This document shows positions 11,162 through 20,850 of a stretch of DNA of 64,000 nt, piece after piece; the first letter of the stretch is position 1, and every line of letters starts with the position of its first letter. The DNA is from Prorocentrum cordatum (taxonomy: Eukaryota > Sar > Dinophyceae > Prorocentrales > Prorocentraceae). The notes below the pieces were generated by a model. It had not been told where the DNA came from and did not search any database. It worked only from the letters and a program-made list of their open reading frames with translations. The stretch lies in contig CAUYUJ010014760.1 of assembly GCA_963575745.1 (NCBI GenBank), positions 674,245 through 738,244 of the forward strand. Reading direction: 5' to 3'. The translations under genes and the position numbers were made by a program.

Positions 11162-11276
11162 ATGCAGTCGTCGTCGTCGTCGACGTCATCGCCGCCGCCG
11201 CCACCCCGCTATCGTCGTCGTCTTCGCCGCCGCCGCCGCCGCCGCCACCGCGTCGTCGTCGCTTTCGCCGTCGTGG
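11162..11276. repeat. (CGT)n/(CCG)n microsatellite
   Basis: Interrupted GTC/CGT triplets followed by a run of GCCGCC triplets and then more CGT triplets. It is the same class as the GAC array at 10.53 kb but with a pure CCG core at about 11,229-11,249. Confidence 0.8.
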
Positions 11277-12420
11277 GTACACTGCAACGTGGGGGGCGGC
11301 AGTTTCGGAATCACGAAGCTCCCTCAAGCGACCACCCAATCCGCATTTCCGAGGTTGTTATGATGAATGCGTTCTGTACAGATTCGCAGAACCACAACCC
11401 TCAACACCTTCAGATCCAACTTGAATCCCTGTTTGTTTCAGTGAGGCGTCCATGCATATGCCTCCTCCCGCCTCCTCCCTCCTCCTTCTCCTCTGACTTG
11501 CCCCCCCTCCCCCTCCTGCCCCTCATGCTATTAAGGAGGGCTCTGCGCAGATGGGTGGCCTCGGCAGGCTTCCCCTTCTGAGACTTTTCCTTGGTCGCAG
11601 TCTTTCTGCCACGCTTAGCCTGGCGCACACGCACCCGTCGCAGAAGGAGGAGGCGAGAAAGAATAATACGAGGACGCGGAGGGGAGGAAGAGAAAGAAGA
11701 GGATGACGCCAACAAGGACCGAACAGGTCGGTGGAGAGAAGTTTGGAAGAGAAGGAGGAAAGGGGGAGGTGGAAGAGGAGGGAACACGTAGTAAGAAAGC
11801 CACGGAGACGGCGAGGGAGGAGGGCAGGGCGACCGCGTGCGACTGTTCCCCTCAGAGCTGCAGCGGCAGCGGCAGGAACGGGAGGATTGGGGGGAAGGAG
11901 ATGCCGCGCGCAGCAGAGGGAAAACGAGGCCCAAACATCACAGGAGGGCTGGGAGAAAGGAGCGTGCAGCATCGGCACACGATACGGTCTCACAGAGGTG
12001 CTCAACCGATGTAGGAACAGAACTCCCCACTCCAGCCTCGCTGCTGGCTCGAACCAGTACCTCGGCACCCCCGCTGGTTCGAACGCCCTCCTCCCTCCTC
12101 CTTGCTGATACCTCTCAGCCGCAGCATATCATCGCAGCATCGCAAAGCCAGGAAGCAGGAGACATTGCACGCACCCATGGTCAGGGCGAGGATACTACCA
12201 TGATGCGATTGGCTCAGGGCACGTTTTGGAACTTCTAAATTGTCTGGCGGTCCTCGGCCATTCGTACTCACCCATTCGCCACTGGCCGCGAAGGACAACA
12301 AGAACATCTGGAAATCTTGAAACGTACCTGAGAGGCGAAGATGTACCTTCCCCCATTCCCTCCGCCTCCCGCTCCCGCGCGTCCGGCCTGGCAGCAGGCG
12401 CTGGCCGCAGCTGCTGGTAC
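11277..12420. other. Unassigned sequence with purine-rich tract
   Basis: The stretch 11,640-11,900 is strongly purine-rich on the plus strand (AGGAGGAGG and GGAAGAG words) and 11,455-11,520 is pyrimidine-rich, so long frames on both strands are composition artefacts. The remainder (11,280-11,450 and 11,900-12,420) is ordinary-looking but contains no motif I recognise. Confidence 0.4.
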
Positions 12421-12627
12421 TCCCTTTCCAACCTCCCCCTTCTTCTCCTCCTCCTCCGCCCTCATCATATCGCCTTCTGCCTTCCCCACCTTCCTCCTCC
12501 TCCTCTTCCTCCTCATCCTGCTCCTACTCCACCTCCTCCTCCTCGTCATTAGCACCATCAACACGGTCACGATAACGATCATGGTAATGATCATGATCAT
12601 GAGCATGATCATGATCGTGGTCATGAC

Positions 12628-12716
<89 letters not shown>

Positions 12717-12930
12717 GCATCATCAGCATCATCATCATCAGGAGCAGTATCACAATCATCAACATCAACATCAACATCATCATCATCATCAGCAGCATCA
12801 TCATCATAATCAACATCACCATCGTTATCGAAATCATCATCATCATCATCACCATCGTCAGCATCAGCATCATCATCAGCATCATCGCCACCATCATTAT
12901 CATGATCATGATCATGCTCATGCTCATCGG

Positions 12931-12987
<57 letters not shown>

Positions 12988-13122
12988 TATCAGCAGCATC
13001 ATCACCAGCATCAGCAGCATAATCATGATAATCATCATCAGCAGCAGCATCATCATCTTCAGCATCATCGTCGTCATCATCATCAGCAGCATCGTCAGCA
13101 TCAACGTCCTCATCCTCGTCCG

Positions 13123-13175
<53 letters not shown>

Positions 13176-13692
13176 CCATCCGCGTCACCATCATCATTCA
13201 TCATCAAGGCCATCATCATCATCACCATCATCATCATCGTCATCATCAACAACAGCATCGTCGTCGTCACCGTCACCGTCACGGTCACCATCACCAGCAA
13301 CCTCACCGTCATCACAAGCATCATAACCATGACCATGACCATGACCATCACCAGCATCCTTCTTATTCCACCCTCCTCCCTCTCGACGCCTGCCTCCTCC
13401 ACCCTAATCCTGCCCCTCCTCCTCCTCCCCCTCCTCCTCCTCCTCCTCCTCCTCCTCCTCCTCTTCCTCGCTCGCGAGGGGCTCTGCCTACCCAGCCCGC
13501 GCCGCGAAGATCAACCCGATCCTTGGCCAAACCCTCCTCCTGCTCCTCCTGTTCCTCCTGTGTCTCCTCCTCCTCCTCCTTCTCCTCCTCCGCCTCCTCC
13601 GTTTTTTCCTCCTCCTCCTCCTCCGACACTTCCGTCTCCTCCTCCTCCTCCTCCTCCTCCTCCTCGTCCTCCTCCTCATCATCCTCCTCCTC
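12420..13692. repeat. Compound trinucleotide array (CTC)n-(ATC)n-(CTC)n
   Basis: A CTC/TCC-rich start (about 12,430-12,545) passes into a long ATC/CAT array (about 12,590-13,330) with CAG, CAC and CGT variant triplets, and then into CTC/TCC again (13,365-13,692). Perfect ATC runs occur near 12,631-12,695, 12,935-12,985 and 13,126-13,173. Open frames of hundreds of codons on both strands are a trivial consequence of period 3. The right boundary at 13,692 coincides with the 5' side of the plus-strand LINE. Confidence 0.95.
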
Positions 13693-13939
13693 TCAAGCCA
13701 CGTTGGCCCGAGATTTTCTTGGGGCAAAGGCGTCCGCCTCACACGTGGTGCCTGAATGGCACCGCTGCCGACCATCCGCAATTAGTTGCGGTCGGCAAGC
13801 GGGTTGGCTAAAGAGACGCATATCGCACAACCAGCCCTTTCCTTCAGTCAGCAATGAGGAAGGCAAAGAAGTCTCGGGAGCAGCAGCAAACGCCTGCCAC
13901 CACGGCGACTTCAGATCTTTGGACCTGGCAGAAGTGAAT

Positions 13940-14974
13940 GGAATCATATTCTCTTCCGCAATGGCTGCCAGTGCTCTAAGTGCTGCACAAAGCTGATGTT
14001 GTTCAAAGGTCCGCTGAGGCCCAAGGAGCAGCAGCAGAAGGCCCAGACGCAGCCGCTGCATGAAGCCATGAAGGGCAAGCCCGGCGCCGTCGAGACCCTC
14101 GCAGCCGCGCTCAGGGTGGCGCAGGATCCCGCGGCCCAGGCGCTGCTCGAGCAGCAGTTCGCCCAGGCCCGCGCCGCCGCCGCGCAGCCTCCAGTCGCCC
14201 CCGCCGACGAGGCGGTGCGCCTGGCGGCAGGCGCCTGGCGCGACGCCTCGGCCAAGTGGGAGCAGGCCCGGGTCCAAGGTCGAGCGGTGCGCCGCGAACC
14301 TCCAGCGCGCCCGCGAGCGCGAGGAGGAGACGGCGCGCGCCCTGGCCAAGGCGGACTTGAGCAGGCGGCGCGCAGCGGCGGCCCTGGCGAAGACCACGGG
14401 CAGCGCGGCCGAGTCGCCCGCCCCAGCAGCAGCGGGGAGTGAGGTGCCGGTCGTAGAGCTGTCGTGGGACACCAGCTTCTTCGACAGTGTCGACGAGCTC
14501 GACTGCGGTGCTGAGGAGAAGGAAGAGCTCAAGAAGATGGAGGCCGAGCTGCGGGCTGCCAAGGCGAGCGTGCAGTCCAAGGCCGAGCAGGTCTCGCAGT
14601 GGCGTTCCAGGATGCAGGAGCTCCAGAAGCGCGCCCAGGAGGGCATGGCGAAGAAGTGCCGTGCGGACACGCCGGGCGAGGGCGCAGATGCTGCGCCAGG
14701 TGCTGGGGCCCCTGCTGCCGCCGCTGTTGGAGGGGCTGCAGCAGGCCAGGCGGAGCCAGGGGCGGCGGCCGCCAGCGCGGCAGCTCCAAGCGTGCCGACG
14801 GAAGCCGAGGTCATGGCCGAGATTGACAAGATCAGGGCGGCGGCGGGGTCAGCGCGGCGGCGCAGGCGGCGCCGCCGACGGCGAGCGAGGAGCGGGATCT
14901 CTGAGCTCGCGCGGCGACCGAAGGCCCAGCGGCATCCTCGGTCACCGAGCCGCTCCAGCCGCCAACCACTCTAA
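13940..14974 (+). pseudogene. LINE ORF1-like: Cys motif plus coiled coil
   Basis: The frame passing through 13,996 begins upstream with FRNGCQCSKCCTKLMLFKGP, a compact Cys cluster resembling the N-terminal zinc-finger of dinoflagellate LINE proteins, followed by Gln/Ala-rich sequence to 14,442. The overlapping frame 14,357-14,974 has VELSWDTSFFDSVDEL and then ELKKMEAELRAAKASVQSKA with QVSQWRSRMQELQKRAQE, a clear heptad-rich coiled coil at residues about 55-100, then Ala/Gly-rich sequence and a run of Arg. A frameshift lies around 14,360-14,440. The likely role is RNA/nucleoprotein assembly. The antisense frame over the same bases (14,829-13,693) is an Ala-rich shadow. Confidence 0.5.
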
Positions 14975-14999
14975 CAGTCAGTTCTGAGCCCGAGCTTCG

Positions 15000-15710
15000 C
15001 AGCATGTTTTTTCGGTACTGTGACGCGCCTCGGACCGAAGGCTTAGGATTTCATCAGTGAGCCAGATTTCTTTCATAAGTATCAGTATACCAGCCTCACG
15101 GAGACCACGCTGGATGCCGCGCTCGATCGAAGTGAACGCGGAGTGCCAGGAGGATCAAATGGAGGTTTGTAGATGACCCAGCCCGCGCGATAGGACGAGC
15201 ATCCTCGTCGGCTGCTGTAGGCAAGGCCAACGAGGGAAAGGGGGGCTTTTCATGTCTCAGGGGCATCGCCACGCGCACAGAGTCTTCCCGAAGGCATCAG
15301 CTGCGCCCAGTTTGTTGTTCGGAAGGCTCATATGCACCCGATGGTTTCCAGCCCGTCGTCATGCATCTGGCAGGTGCTCCATCATCGCAATCATCTTCTA
15401 CGCTCACCCATCAATGGGATTTACGGGAGAAAACCTTCAGCGCTTTGAAAAGCTTGGCGCTTTCATCAAGAGTGTCCAGCTCCCGTGGTTCGTTGTTGGA
15501 GACTTTGACATTGACGCCCGTGCATTTCGCCGTTCGGCATTCTTGCAGCGAGTTCAAGGATTCACTAAGCGGGCTGATATAGAAATTACTTGCGTATGGG
15601 GGTGCAGGTAGTTCACATATCGATTGTGTTGCTGCTTTTGAGAATTGCCTACCACACGCGCATAGTGCGTCTGCGGCACCGAAGCCCCCTGGAGCCCGCG
15701 CTGTGGATTA
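15000..15710 (+). pseudogene. LINE EEP-type endonuclease, fragmentary
   Basis: An early piece near 15,007-15,040 reads CFFGTVTRLGPKA, like the first strand of the LINE endonuclease. The frame 15,252-15,611 contains GFTGENLQRFEKLGAF and LPWFVVGDFDIDARAF: the GDFN metal-binding motif with Asn changed to Asp. Near 15,600-15,640 another frame reads GAGSSHIDCVAAFENCL, matching the SxIDYVV strand. The last catalytic block (SDHxPV) is not seen. Stops and frame changes separate every piece, so no nuclease is encoded. Confidence 0.65.
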
Positions 15711-16658
15711 GAAACTGTGCTCCGAGAGGTAGGTCAGCAGTAGATGATTAGGTCCCTTGAAGTTGCCCCTCGCCCCCCGCAAGCGCCTCGCCCCTCCTCG
15801 AGCCCCGCCGCGGGCTCCAAGAGTAGTTTCGCCAGGGACCTCCAATGGGAGAGGGCAGATAAAGCCCGAGAACGCATTCGGGCGGATTGCGACGAACTTT
15901 TCCCGATGCTTTCTCCCCTGCCAGGCCTTCAGGGCCTAGCGGCGATGGCCCCGTCGGCCCCTGGCCCCGCGGCCGAGAGCCCCCTACATTCAGCCCGCCA
16001 GCGCGCGTGAGCAGCAGCGTTCAAATTGCATATTGAGCCCGACCGCGTCCGGAAGAGGCGTCCAAATTGGCGGTGAGATAGAGGTTGATCCAGCCCCTGT
16101 CAGCAGCCCTGGGGAGACGGGCCTCGGCGCGGCCGAGGGTCAGGATCATCTCACCCCTGCTGGTGCTGATGCCCCTCTGCCCCCTCTCCCGTCTATTTTT
16201 TACGCGCCTGTCTCCACGTGCGTAGACGCTTCGGCCCAAGTTCCTTGGCACTCGCACTCTACTGGCGACGTTTGGTCGCCCATCAAAGATCCACCTGCTT
16301 GTCACATTGGCGAGAGGCAGATCCTCCCCATCAGCAGTTGCTTCGCGCAGTAGATAGATGGAGTGGAACGATCAATCTACCAGCACCATGGACTGCGTGC
16401 GCCCAAGACATCGAGTGGCGAAGGTTTCACGGCGAAGGCGATGCCCGCTCGCCAGGCCGAGCACGTTCGCTCGCAGCCGCTCAGAGACGGTGTCGCAGGA
16501 TGGTGGAGTCGGCTACGCACTCTGTTTCAGCGAGCCTTGCGACGTCGTCGCAGGCGCAACGGGCAGAGTCAGGTGCATCTACTGGCGGAGGCGGCCAGGC
16601 GTCTAGCCGACCAGCCTCTTGACGGGGCGAGTGCTGCCCTGCCGCCTTCCCAGGGAAG
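15711..16658 (+). other. Linker region between endonuclease and RT of the LINE, decayed
   Basis: Short plus frames (for example 15,744-16,010 and 16,218-16,622) are Pro/Ala/Arg-rich and match no motif. QWERADKARERIRADCDELF near 15,845-15,905 may be a helical linker. Position alone assigns the stretch to the LINE. Confidence 0.35.
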
Positions 16659-17063
16659 TTGGACGCCACTACCGACGCATCTCGTAGGCGGGGGAAATTA
16701 GACATCGAGTGCCTGGCCGATTGGGAAGATAAATGCTTTCGCGCTGCTCGGCGCGCTCAGAGTCGAGCAGCAGCGTCATCATTTAAGGAGTTCCAGGACT
16801 GGATCACCTCGACGGCTTCTCAAGGACAGGTCCACCGCAGTGTCAAAGACGGCGGGCCAGAGCCCGACGAGCACGACGACGGCTTGATCATTCTGGTCCA
16901 TCCACGGGACATTGTCGACAAGAAAGTTGAGAAGTGGCGTGCCAAGTGGACGGGCTCAGCCACGCACGAGGAGATCATGGACACTTTCGCTTTCATCAGG
17001 TCTCTGGCCGAGGTCGAGCGTCTCGAGCCTTTGTCGGCGAGCGAACTGAAGAGCGCCCTGTGA
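16659..17063 (+). CDS. LINE polyprotein segment upstream of RT
   Basis: A 134-residue open frame ending in a stop four bases before the next recognisable RT frame. It reads WEDKCFRAARRAQSRAAASS, then LVHPRDIVDKKVEKWRAKWT, then EEIMDTFAFIRSLAEVERLE with a terminal LSASELKSAL. The pattern (basic Trp-rich helix, then a short acidic segment ending in a leucine-rich helix) is what precedes the RT fingers in these LINEs, where the text usually continues through PPEVL to LFxAIExGLxWPxQ. It is probably not a separate gene but a piece of the polyprotein isolated by a stop. Confidence 0.55.
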   Translation: MDATTDASRRRGKLDIECLADWEDKCFRAARRAQSRAAASSFKEFQDWITSTASQGQVHRSVKDGGPEPDEHDDGLIILVHPRDIVDKKVEKWRAKWTGSATHEEIMDTFAFIRSLAEVERLEPLSASELKSAL

Positions 17064-17066
17064 GGC

Positions 17067-18330
17067 ATGAAAGCCCGATCGGGCTTGCGGGTCGACCGCC
17101 TGTCGCCCGCCGGCTTCGAGCGCCTGCCGCCAGGAGGTCTTCAAGATGTGCGACCTCTTCGCTGCGATCGAGAGAGGCCTCTCCTGGCCGTGGCAGGCCA
17201 TGTCCATGATCGGCCGTCTGCTCGCCAAGAAGACAGGCGACGATCGCGTCATCGGACTCATGCCGATGCTGCGTCGGGCTTGGCCCATGGCGCGAGAGGT
17301 GCAGATGGAGGAGTGGTCAGCCCATCAAGATGACAGGTGGGGTGCTGCAATCGCTGGCAACGGCGCTCTCAAGGAGGCTTTCGTGAGGGCGCTGCAGGAC
17401 GAGTCCCAGTCTAGGCTGGGTTTCGCGCATGGGCGCAACCTGTTGGACGGGGAGGCTTTCTACGACGGCATCGAGCGGGCGCCTCTGGCGCGCTGCGCCG
17501 TCAAAAAAGGCTTCCCGCCAGTCATCCCTTTTCCAGATGTGCAGCTGTGCTTGCTTCCAAGAATGTTAGCTCAGCCCGATTCCGCGTCAGAGCCCATCCA
17601 AGCCTCGTGCTCGATCGTGCAGGGACTCAGAAACGGCATGAGATTTGCCAAATGTTTAACAGCGTTGTGCGCAGCAAGTTGCGTGTTATGCACCCGTCGA
17701 TGTCAGAAAGGATTTGGATTGACGACTTGTCTCAGAGGGTCTCAGGGTCGAGGCAACATGTCAGGGCCACGCTTCTCAGTGGGAATATGGCCACCTTTAG
17801 AGAGTTCAAGCACCTGGGGCTCATGATTTCGCCCAAGAGCGTGGTCACGTGTGAGAATCATTTAGATGCTGTCACTGTAGTAAGGAACCTGCGACGGCGA
17901 GGTGTCTCGCTTTCGGCAGCCCTTCAGACATCTGATTTAGGAGTAGACCTGAGCTCGGGCCGTCGCCAGGGCCGAGTCACTCTGCGGAAACGCTCGACCA
18001 AGGCTACCAAGCCCCACAGCAGGCTGAGGCGATTTGCCCAGGCCGCGAGACGACGGCATGCCACGGCGAAGCTGCAGCGCGCAGGACCACAGGCCGCAGC
18101 AGTGCATGGCCACCAGGTCTATGGCGCGTTTGGCGCCAACATGCTTCTGCAGCGCCGACGCTTGGGAGCAGTAGCAGGGTCTTCCACGAGAGGGAGGTGT
18201 CTCACCACGCTCCTGGCCTTGCCTCTGCCTGGGACCGACCCCGGCGCCCTCCTCCCTCGGCAATGCGTGTCTCTCTCTGGCCTGCAGCGTGGCTGGAAGA
18301 GCCGCAGCTTAGGCCGTCGATCTCTCTAGC
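17067..18330 (+). pseudogene. LINE reverse transcriptase, frameshifted and internally damaged
   Basis: The frame 17,146-17,826 has LFAAIERGLSWPWQAMSMIG, VIGLMPMLRRAWPMAREVQM (fingers), NLLDGEAFYDGIERA at residues about 98-112 (motif A) and CSIVQGLRNGMRFAKC (a worn motif B). The frame 17,547-18,329 continues with RIWIDDLSQRVSG (motif C, with the Asp-Asp pair at residues 59-60), FKHLGLMISPKSVV (motif D) and DLGVDLSSGRRQGRVTLRKR (thumb), then HGHQVYGAFGANM. The sequence between A and B is shorter than usual, suggesting a deletion. Motifs A and C keep their catalytic Asp residues, but one frameshift between 17,600 and 17,700 separates them. Confidence 0.8.
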
Positions 18331-18702
18331 ATGGCCCCTGACAGTCGAGCACGTGATGAGTTGCGACCCGAGCTGCGGAGTAGGCACGTGCGTGGGCCCA
18401 TGTCCACAGTCATCCTCTATTTGCTGGAAGCGGGGTGGACCCCGACTTCGCCCGTGGAGTGGGATGTGCCGAATGACGACGCTCACGCTGGTTTCTCCGG
18501 GAAATTCGGGAGTGACGAGTTCGTGAGCTTGGACCAGGCATCCCCGCTGCTCGACGAGTTGCAGTCCACCATGCAGCTGAAGCAGTGGCGTCTCGCCGCA
18601 GAGTTGTAGTGGTGAGGGGCTCCAGAACGGAGCCGACATGCAGTCATACAGTGATACAGGAGGTTTGTTTCAGACCTCACCGTCGCCGAGAAAGGTCGCC
18701 AG
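18331..18702 (+). other. LINE segment between RT and RNase H
   Basis: Plus frames read DSRARDELRPELRSRHVRGP and GWTPTSPVEWDVPNDDAHAG, then KQWRLAAEL. This resembles the connecting domain after the RT thumb in related LINEs (VxxxLxxxGWxPxxPxxW). No enzymatic motif is expected here. Confidence 0.45.
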
Positions 18703-19170
18703 TTGTCTGAATTGATGGTTTCGATCGCCACGGGAGGTTTCTGGACCAAAGCCAGGAGTTTCGATGAACGAGTGCGAGGTTGTACGGATGACACTTGTGA
18801 GAGGTGCAGAGACGGCCGTGAGACGGCGCTGCACCGTTGTTGGACGTGTGCCAAAAACGAGAAGTCACCCGCCTACGACCAATCATCGTCGTTCTTACCT
18901 GAGGTTGTCGCCAATTCGGACGCTTACCCGTGCTTTTGGATGCAGGGGCTCATCCATGCCGTTTGGACCTCGGCCTCTCCTCCTCCTAGTTCTGAGTCTT
19001 GGGATGGCAACGACCTGCTCAAAGGAAGCTTGGCTGGGCCTGGGTGTCTCGGGGAAGGGACCCCTCAGGACCCACTGGTTGTTTTCGGCGACGCCTCCGG
19101 CGGAGCCGACACACACGATAGTAGATTGCGCAGGGTCGGATTGGCCATAGTGAGTTTTGTCATTTTCTTC

Positions 19171-19212
<42 letters not shown>

Positions 19213-19640
19213 GAGGCCTCATATGCTAGGCCCTCTCACAGGAAGTAGCCAGACCGTACCTAGATGTGAACTCCAAGCTTTTGAATGGGCTGGTAGGTTG
19301 TCCCTTGGTGCGCTCGTTTATGTCACAGATTGTGCTGAAGTGGCGCGGGGCTGGTACGAGGGCCAGTGTCATGCGCCCTCAGGACCGCAAGCTGACCTCT
19401 AGAGGACCATCACGAGGACCCTCGCCAGCCAGCAGCGTGAGCCGTCTTTGATTTCAGTTGTGCAGGTTCCGTCACACCTTGACGGGAAAGCGGTCGCCGA
19501 AAAAGGGTGGCCAAGCTGGTTGATTCAAGGCAACACTGTGGTAGATATGCTAGCTAGCGAAGCAACGATTCGAGCCCGTGCGCCTTTGGCAGATCGTGAG
19601 CGCATCGCGCGGGTCGAGGGCCAGGCTCGTCTTGTCAGGA
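18703..19640 (+). pseudogene. LINE Cys/His connection and RNase H domain, disrupted
   Basis: The frame from 18,703 has CTDDTCERCRDGRETALHRC and WTC, a Cys/His cluster that in this LINE type sits between RT and RNase H. VVFGDASGGADTHDSRLRRV then gives the first catalytic Asp. After a CT repeat, another frame gives SQTVPRCELQAFEWAG (catalytic Glu region) and ALVYVTDCAEVARGW (second Asp). The frame from 19,448 gives VPSHLDGKAVAEKGWPSWLI and QGNTVVDMLASEATIRA, the last Asp-containing helix. All four acidic positions can be seen, but in three frames. RNase H removes RNA from the RNA:DNA hybrid during element copying. Confidence 0.75.
19169..19212. repeat. (CT)n microsatellite inside the RNase H coding region
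   Basis: About 44 bases of CT dinucleotide with one CTTT interruption fall between the first Asp strand and the Glu block of the LINE RNase H. The flanking protein blocks are in different frames, so expansion of this repeat is a probable cause of the break. Confidence 0.9.
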
Positions 19641-19779
19641 AACGCATGTTGAGAGTTGGCTTGGACTCCATCGCGGCCGCTCAGGCCAGCCGCGACTCCG
19701 TCGAGGGTCCCAGGCCTGCTCCCCGCGTTCCTCATCCCCCTCCCATTGCCGTTGCACGCTTCGCGTCCGCACATGTCCT

Positions 19780-19813
19780 GACCGAAAATGGTGGGTCGTG
19801 CAGCGTGTGTAAA
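19780..19813 (+). pseudogene. LINE C-terminal Cys motif, left half
   Basis: The RNase H frame ends ENGGSCSVCK, with a CxxC pair at the extreme left of the copia insertion. The same frame resumes in register at 26,384, so this is the left half of the interrupted C-terminal Cys domain. Confidence 0.75.
19809..19813. repeat. Target-site duplication GTAAA, left copy
   Basis: GTAAA immediately outside the left LTR. An identical GTAAA follows the right LTR at 26,379-26,383. Five bases is the normal duplication length for Ty1/copia integration. Confidence 0.92.
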
Positions 19814-20127
19814 TGATTGATATGTTTTTCTAGCAGGGCTCGAGCATAAGGCTGCGGAAGACTCTCGCTCACAACTCCGAGAAACATGCTATCCCACTTC
19901 ATGGGACTGGTACTTCTGTACTGTATTGCTTCTCTATGAGATGGGAAAACGCGTCTCGATAGGAACTGGGTTTCTCTACCCCTCACATGCTATGAGATGG
20001 GAAAACGCGTCTCGATAGGAACTGGGTTTCTCTACCCCTTCACATGTTATCTACGATGCCTGTACTGCTATACTGCACGAGTCCTACAGCTCGCCACAAG
20101 TACTGCATTGTGGAAAAAGCTCTGACA
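19814..20127 (-). repeat. 3' LTR (left copy) of the copia element
   Basis: A 314-bp repeat bounded by TG...CA. It contains a tandem 56-bp duplication (19,936-20,047) built on the words GATGGGAAAACGCGTCTCG and GAACTGGGTTTCTCTACCCC. It matches the right LTR at roughly 96% by eye. GTAAA flanks it on the left; the polypurine tract lies on its right. Confidence 0.95.
19936..20047. repeat. 56-bp tandem duplication inside the left LTR
   Basis: Two copies with period 56 starting ATGAGATGGGAAAACGCG. The same duplication is in the right LTR, so it existed before this insertion and was carried by the element. It may be a duplicated promoter or enhancer block, which is inference only. Confidence 0.85.
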
Positions 20128-20137
20128 CCCCGCCTTC
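20128..20137 (-). other. Polypurine tract of the copia element
   Basis: On the minus strand GAAGGCGGGG abuts the first base of the 3' LTR. It is a short purine run with one C, at the position where plus-strand DNA synthesis is primed. Weak on sequence, strong on position. Confidence 0.6.
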
Positions 20138-20265
20138 GCGGCCAAGGGAATCGGAATCTTCATAACTGCGGAGGTTTCACCGCTGTCGGTGAAAATGCAA
20201 CGGTTCATTGAAATACGAAATGCAGAAATCGATCTGCCGTTCTAAGATACAACAAGCAATTCCCC

Positions 20266-20850
20266 TCAGTCGTCGTGGTGACAGAACTCGCAAATTCGAA
20301 GATGCCTCAGAGTGTTGAGATTTTTGATAGAGCGGCATGTGCCCCTCGTGTGGTACACTTGGCTGTATTCCGCCGCGATGTAGACGCACTGCTTGAGGTC
20401 CTCCGTAACGATCTTCGTAGCTGCCCTCTTCGGCCTCCGGTAGACCGAGGCTGGAGGGTCGATGTAACCCTGCTTGTCCGGCGTAGCATCTGTAGCGGAG
20501 TGTGGTGACGGACCTTGGGTTGAGCTCACATGGCCCACCTGCATCGGCCTCTTGCATCCACGAATGCACGCCACGCTCTTCGACGTCAACAGCCCCACGC
20601 ACACACCTGCCAGGAACGTGAACATGACAAATGCGTAGAAGCTGTCGAAGTTGGTCGTAATGATTAGGCTCATTGATGTTGGGTCGGCGCCCTTAGCGCC
20701 TGCCATGTTTGAAGCAAGCAGCATACGCGGGATGAAACGCTTGCTTCCAGATGTTGAACACGTCATTGCTTTGCTCAATGAAATGTGGTTACCGTCCTTT
20801 CCCACCAATTCAACATCGTTCTCGACCTCGGTGTCGCCGTCCTCTATGTC
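20266..20850 (-). CDS. Extra C-terminal domain after RNase H: membrane helix and Cys/His tail
   Basis: The RNase H frame continues about 195 residues past the usual copia end. It includes an acidic part (GELLDIEDGDTEVENDVELV), one strongly hydrophobic segment SFYAFVMFTFLAGVCVGLLT (residues about 404-423 of the frame) that could span a membrane, a Pro/Ser-rich spacer, and a C-terminal block with VYHTRGTC and later LRICEFC (Cys 506, 521, 524, His 501). Similar YHxxxC...CxxC tails occur at the end of dinoflagellate copia pol as I remember them; a function is not known to me. An envelope-like or metal-binding role is only speculation. The stop lies at 20,266. Confidence 0.7.
   Translation of the reverse strand, partial: DIEDGDTEVENDVELVGKDGNHISLSKAMTCSTSGSKRFIPRMLLASNMAGAKGADPTSMSLIITTNFDSFYAFVMFTFLAGVCVGLLTSKSVACIRGCKRPMQVGHVSSTQGPSPHSATDATPDKQGYIDPPASVYRRPKRAATKIVTEDLKQCVYIAAEYSQVYHTRGTCRSIKNLNTLRHLRICEFCHHDD

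Larger units (their letters stand above)
13693..19813 (+). mobile_element. LINE (EEP-RT-RNase H) 5' part, split by a copia insertion
   Basis: Plus-strand frames give an ORF1-like zinc-finger and coiled-coil region (13,940-14,974), EEP endonuclease (about 15,000-15,710), a linker with a short open frame (16,659-17,063), RT (17,067-18,330), a Cys/His connection and RNase H (18,703-19,640), and the first two Cys of a C-terminal Cys motif at 19,798-19,810. The element then stops at a perfect 5-bp target-site duplication and resumes at 26,384. The layout matches dinoflagellate LINEs with a terminal RNase H. Several frameshifts and a CT-repeat insertion show it was already decaying or decayed later. 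The 5' end is not defined; it may begin at the edge of the trinucleotide array. Confidence 0.8.

Noticed and set aside
12268-13996. Frames of 300-550 codons on both strands (poly-Ile/His, poly-Met, poly-Asp)
   Set aside because: They are translations of the ATC/CTC triplet array; period-3 repeats without stop triplets keep every frame open.
13693-14829. 378-codon Ala-rich minus frame
   Set aside because: Antisense shadow of the LINE ORF1-like coiled-coil region, which has the better motif support.
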